Source: Corticium candelabrum (lineage: Eukaryota > Porifera > Homoscleromorpha > Homosclerophorida > Plakinidae). From it: a stretch of DNA of 64,000 bases. The notes below the pieces were generated by a model that ran no database searches, was not told the DNA's origin, and saw nothing but the letters and a program-made list of their open reading frames with translations. Location: the NCBI RefSeq assembly GCF_963422355.1, contig NC_085099.1, positions 6,934,246 through 6,998,245 on the forward strand, in the 5' to 3' direction. This document shows positions 56,903-64,000 of the stretch, piece by piece; the first letter of the stretch is position 1, and each line of letters begins with the position of its first letter. A program made the translations under genes and the position numbers.

Positions 56903-58179
56903 GTGAAAGCGATGAATCGTTTGATTGAGACGGGACGTGGAATGGAATATGAGGAAAAAGACCTACAGGAATTTGTGAGAGAGCAGCAGACGTTAGAGCG
57001 AGAGAAAAGGGAGAGAGAGCGAGAAATGAAGAAAATGCAGTATGAGTTGAAGAAGAAAAGGTTAGAATTAGAAAGTACAAAGATCATCCCACCATTGCTC
57101 AGCAAGAACTAGATAGCTATTTGCAAAAATTTGAGCGTTTTGCAAGAACCAACACATAGGGCAGTGATACGTGGGTGCCTGCCTTGAGTGCTTTGTTGTT
57201 GACTGATAAAGCCCTTGAAGTCTATTTGAGATTATCAGATGCAGCTGTGGTCGATTACGATCAACTCAAGGAAGCCTTATTGCGGCGTTATGATCTAACA
57301 GAAGATGATTATCGCCTGAAATTTTGTCGGAGCAAACCTGAGTTAGGCAAAAGTCCTGAACAGTTTATTTATTGTCTACAGAGTTATTTAGAAAATGGAT
57401 GTCGTTAGCAAGCGCACAGCGGACATGGCCAATGACATCAAAACCTGGTTGTAAAGAAACAGTTCCTGAATTCGTGTTCCCGAGACTTGGCTGCACATCT
57501 GCGTGAAAGTTAGCAAATCTCCAGGAAATAGCAGAAGTTGCAGAAAGGTTTTGTGGAAACATTTCGAGGCAACAGATCAGGTCTCACTGGAAGTCTCAAG
57601 CAACCACTTAGAGCCAGAGAATTGGCTCCGCCAGCCGAGCGGGAGTCCTCGGCAAACACCACAGTGCAATGTTTTGTGTGCAAAAAGTACGGGCACAAGT
57701 CTTTTGAATGTCGTCTGGAAGCAAAGAAGCAATGTTTTTGCTGCAACAAGCTCGGTCGTGAGGCAAGAGAATGCTGTAGTCCTCTACCTACTGTTGACAC
57801 AAGGAAACCTATTACAAAAGCTTCAGCAGCTCTGCAAGGTCTGAAATCACGTCCAACCAGTGACTACTCTGGGGAGGCCAGTGCTGGATGTGTGGTTGAA
57901 TCGGGTGCCTTACCTGAAGCATCTTGTCAGTTAGTTGACCAAGAGCCGCATGAGTTTGATGGCGAGTTATCTTCAAGAAATGGCAGTAAGAACCCGATTG
58001 TGAGTAGTTCCCAACTCTGGTTGCCGGGAGTGTGCGGTAAGGTTGGTGACGTGAATGTAAGTGGTTTGCAGGACACGGGCTGCAGTGGAGTCATATTAAA
58101 GCAACGGTTTGTACCTGATGATGACTTTACGGGGAAACATGCTTTTATGCAAATGGTCAATAACACATCAAGAGGGTAA
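56903..58179 (+). pseudogene. Gag and protease region, broken
   Basis: The first frame holds a charged coiled coil (56903-57110; EEKDLQEFVREQQ then EREKRERERE). Next comes a capsid/SCAN-like part at 57175-57408 (DKALEVYLRLSDAAVVDYDQ, then LKEALLRRYDLTEDDYRLKF), then two CCHC knuckles (CFVCKKYGHKSFEC and CFCCNKLGREAREC, about 57673-57770). A retropepsin-like motif follows (GLQDTGCSGVIL, about 58062-58100). A stop at 57406-57408 and at least two frameshifts separate the parts. In a live copy these would form the particle and mature it. Confidence 0.82.
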
Positions 58180-58429
58180 CAGTCGCGAACGTGAGTGTAA
58201 GTACGCCACATTTTACTGGTGTTGTTGAGACTTAATGCCCTTCAGATGCTACTTTCGACTTGATTATTGGTAATATCCCAGGAGCTCGTTCTGCTAACGA
58301 TCCTGACTCTTCCTCGTCTAAAGCAGGTGCTGCTACGACGAGAGCCCAGGAAAGTAGACAAGGTGAACTATCACTGTTGAGGGTTCCATGCTCCAAGTTA
58401 TGGAAGATCGTTGACAGCTACAACGTGAG

Positions 58430-59668
58430 GATCCCTTGGTGCAGAAGTATAATGGACAAGAGAGTCACATGCAGAAAGGGGAGGGAACAGTCTCATTTCA
58501 GGAAAAGAGAGGAATCTTATACAGGCTGTATTGCCATCCCAAAGTCAACCAAAGAAAGCCGGTTAGACAAGTCATGGTGCCTGTCTCTTTACGTCGGCAG
58601 GTGATGGAATTATGGCACAACTCTTTGATGAGCGGTCATTTGGGAGTGAAGAAGACGATGCACTGTATCTTGGCATCATTCTATTGGCCGGAAATTGAAG
58701 CGATGTCTCACATTTTTGCCGTTTGTGCGAGGTCTGCCAGAAAACCATATCCAAAGGTAACATTCCAAAGGCTGCGTTGGGGAGGATACCGCTGATCGAC
58801 ACGCCTTTCAAGCATGTAGCCTTGGACCTGATAAGACCAATGCATCCAGCCACTGAAGAAGGTCAAAGATATGTTTTGACACTCATTGATTATGCCACAC
58901 GATATCCTGAGCAGTTCCGCTAAAGTCCATCAGCACCGAAGCTGTATCAGAAGCATTGGTCAACTTGTATAGCCGGGTAGGCATTCCAGAAGAAGCGCTA
59001 CGTGATATGGGCACGCAGTTTGTATCAGATTGTATGGCAAAAGTGTCCACGGGCTTCTCAATATTAAGCAGTTGACCACGACGCCGTACCATCCCGCATG
59101 CAACGGTCTTGTGAAAAAGTTAATAGGACCCTGAAGAAGATGCTTCAACGCTTGTGCAAAGACAGACTACATCAATGGAATCGCTATATTAACGCATTGT
59201 TGTTCGCATAACGCGAGGTACCTCAGCAATCCACTGGATATTTGCCTTTTGAACTCTTGTATGGAAGACGGTACGAGGTCCTTTAAGACCCTGAAACATC
59301 TATGGACAAAGGAAGATGAGGGGATGATGTCAAATCTACTTATCAGTACATTTTTGAGCTCCGAGAAAGGATCAAAGAGACGCTTCAAATCACAAGAAAA
59401 GAGTTAGAAAAAGCACAGTCCAGACACAAAGCATATTACGACAGGAGATCAAGACATCGGACATTTTGCAAGTGGAGACAAGGTACTTATTCTTCTACAT
59501 ACCAGTAGCATAAATTACTCATGGCATGGAAGGGACTGTATGGTTGACAGTGTGATAGGAGACACTGATTGCAGAGTAATGGTCAACAGAAAATTGAAGA
59601 CTTATCATGTCAACATTTTGAAGAAATTTTATCAACGAGAGGAAGAGAAGAGTTCTGAAAGCACGGTT
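58430..59668 (+). pseudogene. integrase, broken, located before RT
   Basis: The zinc-binding HHCC region appears as HNSLMSGHLGVKKT, then SFYWPEI, then CEVCQKT after a frameshift near 58735. The catalytic core holds VALDLIRPMHPATEEG, TLIDYATRYPE, DMGTQFVSD and PYHPACNGLVEK. FELLYGR and a basic C-terminal tail end in a stop near 59668. Several stops (for example 58921) break it. Its position 5' of RT is the notable feature. Confidence 0.85.
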
Positions 59669-59740
59669 TGAGGGGGAGTATTATTAGAGGTAGTATCGGC
59701 CTCGGTCCTGGAAACGGATGAGACGACAGCTGATGACCCA

Positions 59741-61130
59741 ATGAATGAAGAAGACATCCTATTCCTGGGGAATTATCAAGCTACAGAGGATTACAGATAT
59801 ATTCAACTAGGACAGCAAATGACCAAGCAACAAGGTGAAGCACGAGCTCTCATCACTGAATTTCGAGGACTATTTGTGGACATGCCGGCAACAACTGATT
59901 TGGAGTGTCATCACATCGTTTTAACGTCCAATCTAACCATCCGATGCAAGCCCTACATCATACCATACAACATGAGAGAGGCTTTACAGAGAGACATTGA
60001 AGACATGCTACGTATGAAAGTCATTACAGAATCAAACTCTCCCTACGCTTTCCCAGTAGTAAAGGTTCGAAAAAAGATGGTAGCAACCGGATGTGCATAG
60101 ATTATCGCAAGTTGAACAAGATCACCGTGGTGGACCCTGCGCGCCCATCACACCTATGAGCGACCTGTTTCAGTCCGTCAACAACGACAACTACTCTCAG
60201 TTCAACTTATCAAAGGGTTACTGGAAAATACTGGTTGCTGAAGAGGACGTAAGGAAGACCGCATTCATCACCCCTGATGGCATTACGAATTTCTCAAGAT
60301 GCCCTTCAGTAAGCTGAATTCTGAAGCAACGCTGGCCCGATGTATGGCAAAAGTATTGAAAGGTTTGACAAAAGTGGACAACTTCATGGATGATATATTA
60401 GTCCACACCGCAACTTGAGGAGAACATCTTATTGTCTTGAGGAAACTATTCGAATAGCTAACCAAGACTGGACTTACTCTCCGACCAAAGAAATGCTGTG
60501 TTGGTTTACAAAGAGTCAAATTGTTGGGGCAAGAAATATGCCAAGGTGTGCGGGCACTCCTTTTTGATGGAATGGAGAAAGTCAGAAAGGCAACACAACC
60601 AGAGACAAAGAAAGAATTGAGGTCACTTCTGAGACTTACAGGTTCTTACAGAGAGCATATTCCAAATTATGCAGCAGTCGCCGCACCGTTAACTGATATG
60701 CTAAGAAAATGACAACCCAACAAGCTTCTCTGGGAAGATGCAGCAAAACGTGCCTTCTGCAGCCTCAAGAGGTCTATTACAAGTAGACCAATTCTCCATT
60801 TGCCGGATCATTGCAAATGCTTTGTATTGCACACACATGCGTGTGACAAGGGTCTAGCAGCTGTATTACTGCAAGAACAGGATGGTTGCCTATATCCAGT
60901 AGCATTCGCTAGTCGAAAGTTGTCAATTCGGGAAAGGAATTACTCCACGATCGCAAAAGAGTGCCTGGCCATTGTGTGGAGCATTCAAAAGTTTGCAGTG
61001 TATCTCTACGATAGGGAATTCGTCCTACAGACAGATCACAAGCCTCTGATATATATCTTCGACGCTCAACATTCACCAATGACAAAGTAATGAGGTGGGC
61101 TCTTTTTACAGAGATACCCTTTCCGAATAC
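59741..61130 (+). pseudogene. reverse transcriptase and RNase H, broken
   Basis: The 59741-60100 frame has the RT N-terminus (ITEFRGLFVDMPATTD, IIPYNMREALQRDIEDMLRM, SPYAFPVVKVRKK). After frame changes come CIDYRKLNKITVVDP, FNLSKGYWKILVAEEDV, TAFITPDGI and the polymerase box VDNFMDDILVHT (about 60375-60405). The thumb and connection follow (KVRKATQPETKKELRSLLRL, PNYAAVAAPLTDMLRK). RNase H has HACDKGLAAVLLQEQDG and VLQTDHKPLIYIFD, ending near 61090. The family is Ty3/gypsy. Multiple frameshifts and stops are present. Confidence 0.87.
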
Positions 61131-61250
61131 AAGTGTTCTGAGGAACCGAAAACCTTGGGGCTGACTTTATGAATCAGATGAATTAATTCCACAGATGTTG
61201 TGTGACTTTGGAACGAACTGTCAAGACAGTTCTTTTTAGGGGGGAGCAAG

Positions 61251-62310
61251 TGTCACAACTGCAAGGAATCACAAGCAATAACAGGGAAGCCGGGGTTGGT
61301 TATTAAAGCCCGGTTCACAGTATGGCGCTGGCACGAGCGTCGTGCGAGCGTCCTGGACACTGACGATGAGCGAGCATCCGCGTCACACTGTGAACATGTC
61401 AGCGTCTGCGACGCTTGTACAATGCTGGAATAGAGAAAAGTTCTAATCGAGCGTCCTAGCCAGAAGTGACCAAGCGTCCGATGACATCATGTGCTCCGTT
61501 TCAACCAATCGAAAGTCAGCCACTGGATGTATCCGGGATATTCTATTCGTTCACATGGCATCGAACATTGATTCGTTGATGGAAGTGTGTGCGTGGTTTT
61601 CCCTGCGTTTGGCAAGTTCAGTCAAACGAGTACAAGGACATAATAATAATAATTTATTTTTAAAACACCACATCTGGTGTAGTTCCCTCCTAGAGGTAAC
61701 CTAAAACATAAAATAAGGATGAAAGAAAACGCTTGATCGAGACTGCGGCGCAGCAGTGCAACAAAAGCAAAACATCGTCGTCTATGTCTGTCGCGATACA
61801 TTGTACACACGTGGTTACTTTGCAGCACCAAACCACTGTCACAGTGTGTTCTTTTTGCAATGGACGCTCGTCAGATGCAATACTGTGAATGGTCCAGCGC
61901 CAGCGTCTTCGCTGACGCTTGTGTGAGCATCCTTGTCAGCGTCCAGGACGCTCGCAGGACGCTGTGCCAGCGTCGTACTGTGAACTGGGCTTTAGTGATT
62001 GACAGGGCATGATGAATGCATGATGAAAAGCGCATGATCCAGAGTGCGTGACTGAGCCACATGGGGAGGTATATAAGGGTTGTAATAGCTAGCAGCAGTC
62101 ATTCATAGTGTGTGCGTATAGTAGTGTGGTGTGAGAGACGCGTGCCACGAAACAGTATACTAGTTATACCTATCTATCTACAACTGTGTTGGTTGAGTCA
62201 ATAAACGACTACTTCGAAGACAACGTCTCTGGTGTACCGCTTCGTTCGTGTGACCAAGTCTTGTACTGCTGAGCGTACTCTTGCCTGTCTTTCTAACATC
62301 GCGCGCAACA
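61251..62310 (+). repeat. 3' LTR, enlarged by a DNA transposon
   Basis: Begins TGTCACAACTGCAAGG and ends GCGCGCAACA, followed by the ACAGA duplication. Outside the insertion at 61306-61992 and a small local expansion (about 62000-62050), it aligns with the 5' LTR, including the TATA-like and AATAAA motifs (62069-62083 and 62199-62204). Confidence 0.88.
61306..61992. mobile_element. non-autonomous DNA element inside the 3' LTR
   Basis: The ends AAGCCCGGTTCACAGTATGG (61306) and, inverted, AAGCCCAGTTCACAGTACGA (61992) are flanked by TA, or TTA if the boundary shifts by one base. Both subterminal regions are dense in GCGTC/GACGC words. No transposase is visible. It is absent from the 5' LTR, which proves it inserted later. 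Confidence 0.8.
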
Positions 62311-62315
62311 ACAGA

Positions 62316-63456
62316 TAACGAAAACATAACAAAGTAGAGAATTATGACAAATTTTAAAAGACAACTTCAGAAAAACTCACCTTTGCCCGGGTAACACACA
62401 GCACCATCTGGTGACAAAATTGGACCCAGCTAGATTTATGCTCACTTTGTGGAAAGCTATGTGACTATTCTGTATAACATGAAACATCGGCGGGAATTAA
62501 TTTTGGTAGTTTGCTAAGAAATTGAAGAACAAAGCATATTGGCAGATTTCATTTGGCGGTTGGACATTGTTGTTTGATAACTGATATATGTCTTACCATA
62601 AGTGGTCTTGATGTGTTTGTGATTAACAGCTGTGTTCCAGACTCACATTTCCCTAACTTACTGCATGGACTCCAACTACTGCATAAGCACAACAGACAGC
62701 AAGCAAGAATTACCTACCATCTTGCTGTTCCGCGTGCCTGATGACATATCCAGAAGACCAAATTAATGGCAGATTTTATATTGGCAGTCGCTGAAAAATC
62801 CACCAATCCGCCAAAATAAATTCCCCACCAATAGTTTGTCTTATACAATATCTGGTTTTCACTTTGGCTTCCTATCTGTCCACTTGAGAATGGCCAATCC
62901 TCATATCTTGTGACAAGCTGTGATAGTAGACCCAGTCAGTTGTTATAAAATGGAAATGTCCACTACCAAGAAATAATTTTGTCTGTATGTGTACTACAAG
63001 TTGTTGCAAATTGCCAATTGAATTCAACATTATTGGTGTTACACACACCAAATGGTAAATGGCACAGGGATTAGGAGCTGCCATGCTAGACTATCATCCC
63101 CTCAGCCTAATGGCTGAGTTCCTGCAGGCTAAACAAAATCTGTAGGCTGCACTGAGCAATGTTCTGGAGTCAAGCCAGATATCTCACAGGAGCACCAAAT
63201 GCAATGCCAACTGTTGTGTGGCACTTACATCCCACCTAAAACCCAAGATAAACATGTCACAGTCAGATGCTTTTGCCACCCCTATTACTGCACATAAAAG
63301 CATAAGCACCTATATGTGAGTGTTACCTTGGGGTACTAAGCACATGTGCTTGTATATGAGGTCTATATATCAGCTGATTCTGTGATGTTCCGACGATGGC
63401 TGGAATCATGTGTGTGGCTAGTTGCGGAGAGTCATCTGAAGTTCTTTGGCACGCTC
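62316..63456. other. intergenic stretch with an imperfect inverted pair
   Basis: GGCGGGAATTAATTTTGG (about 62491-62508) and, inverted, GGTGGGGAATTTATTTTGGC (about 62813-62832) may be eroded ends of a 340-bp MITE. Plus-strand frames inside show no known domain. Nothing else was recognised. Confidence 0.35.
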
Positions 63457-64000
63457 ATGCCTGCATGTCGTAAATCCTACACTATAGAGTTTAAGCAACA
63501 AATTCTGGCTAGTCTGAATGCTAGCATATCTGAGACAGCAAAATTTCACAGCTTGCCTCAAAAGTTGATTCAATGATGAGACCAACAAAGAAAAGAGCTG
63601 AAAGAATCTCAGATGCAACAAGAATTTTTGTCCAGAAAGCACAGAAGAATAGTTCGCCACGGTTCTCATGACTTGTCAGCTGCCCGATTTCCAGCACTAG
63701 AGAACAGTTGCTTGAGTAGATTCAAACCTGTCGTGACATAGAGCACATCACAGTCGATGGAAGAGCTGTAAAAAACAAGTTGTTGAAACTGTACCAAGAA
63801 ATTTATGAAATCCGGAAGGCAAGATCTCTGCATTAAATGGCTGGCTTGATCAATTTCTGAAACAGCACAAACTTTCCAACAGAGTTGTCACTATGGAAAG
63901 CCAGAAGATTCCTTCTAATGCCATCGAGCAAGCATAGTCTTTCTTGGATGAGTGTAAAAGCTATACACAGAAGGCAAGTATCCTCTATCATCCATTTATA
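63457..64000 (+). pseudogene. third pogo-type transposase, N-terminal part, cut by window edge
   Basis: From the Met at 63457 the frame reads ACRKSYTIEFKQQILASLNA, a pogo/Tigger helix-turn-helix, and stops at 63574. Later frames hold a CENP-B-type DNA-binding remnant (NGWLDQFLKQHKLSNRVVTM, about 63835-63895) followed by ESQKIPSNAIEQA and an in-frame stop. The DDE domain would lie to the right of the window. Frameshifts and stops suggest it is dead. Confidence 0.7.

Larger units (their letters stand above)
56505..62310 (+). mobile_element. LTR retrotransposon with INT upstream of RT (Gmr1-like)
   Basis: LTRs at 56505-56837 and 61251-62310 (the latter enlarged by an insertion) are flanked by the same 5-bp ACAGA (56500-56504 and 62311-62315). 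The internal order on the plus strand is Gag, protease, integrase, RT, RNase H, then a polypurine tract (AGGGGGGAGCAAG, 61238-61250). RT and integrase are of Ty3/gypsy type, but integrase precedes RT, as described for Gmr1-like elements and unlike ordinary gypsy. Frameshifts and stops throughout show this copy is dead. Confidence 0.9.

Overview
This window is metazoan nuclear DNA, most likely from an early-branching animal such as a sponge. That placement is inferred from very short introns (about 50-65 bp) next to kilobase introns packed with transposons, compact head-to-head and tail-to-tail gene spacing, and marine-invertebrate transposon families. No species can be named from sequence alone. 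Four host genes were rebuilt exon by exon from splice sites and conserved protein motifs. They are a soluble ATF6/CREB-type bZIP factor (minus, 7733-6441), leukotriene A4 hydrolase/aminopeptidase (plus, 18 exons, 7793-21458, 617 aa), origin recognition complex subunit ORC1 (minus, 8 exons, 38468-21510, 704 aa) and the 3' part of the ER-Golgi SNARE SEC22 (minus, 53265-50242).

Layout. 1-2825: minus-strand Ty3/gypsy element cut by the left edge. 3463-3816: pogo-like MITE. 4222-6185: complete Tigger transposon with an intact transposase. 6441-7733: bZIP gene, sharing a 59-bp divergent promoter with LTA4H. 7793-21458: LTA4H, whose intron 2 (6 kb) and intron 3 (3 kb) hold non-LTR retrotransposon fragments, a dead Tc1 copy, interstitial telomere-like repeats, a MITE and microsatellites. 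21510-38468: ORC1, whose stop lies 51 bp from the LTA4H stop. Its 8.9-kb last intron contains a 3.5-kb DNA transposon (tentatively Academ-type) inserted in a LINE, plus a Harbinger-like MITE in another LINE. Its 5.4-kb intron 3 contains a broken gypsy element interrupted by a LINE.

39249-40057: non-autonomous hAT element containing a nested MITE. 42640-43860: LINE relic. 45256-49565: a three-layer nest (long-TIR element, containing Tigger-2, containing a Harbinger-like MITE). 50242-53265: SEC22, whose intron holds head-to-tail LINE 3' ends that finish in (GACA)n, and a 210-bp hairpin MITE. 53728-54718: foldback element with 21-bp tandem-repeat arms. 56505-62310: LTR retrotransposon with matching 5-bp target duplications and the unusual pol order protease-integrase-RT-RNase H (Gmr1-like). 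63457-64000: start of a third pogo-type transposase, cut by the right edge.

The host genes do not form one pathway: lipid-mediator/peptide metabolism, replication licensing, transcription and vesicle fusion. Compact gene borders combined with intron bloat by nested transposons is the main architectural theme. The most notable items are the Academ-like element with FEN/XPG-like acidic motifs, the INT-before-RT retrotransposon, the foldback element, and an LTA4H that carries Phe where vertebrate enzymes have the suicide-inactivation Tyr378.
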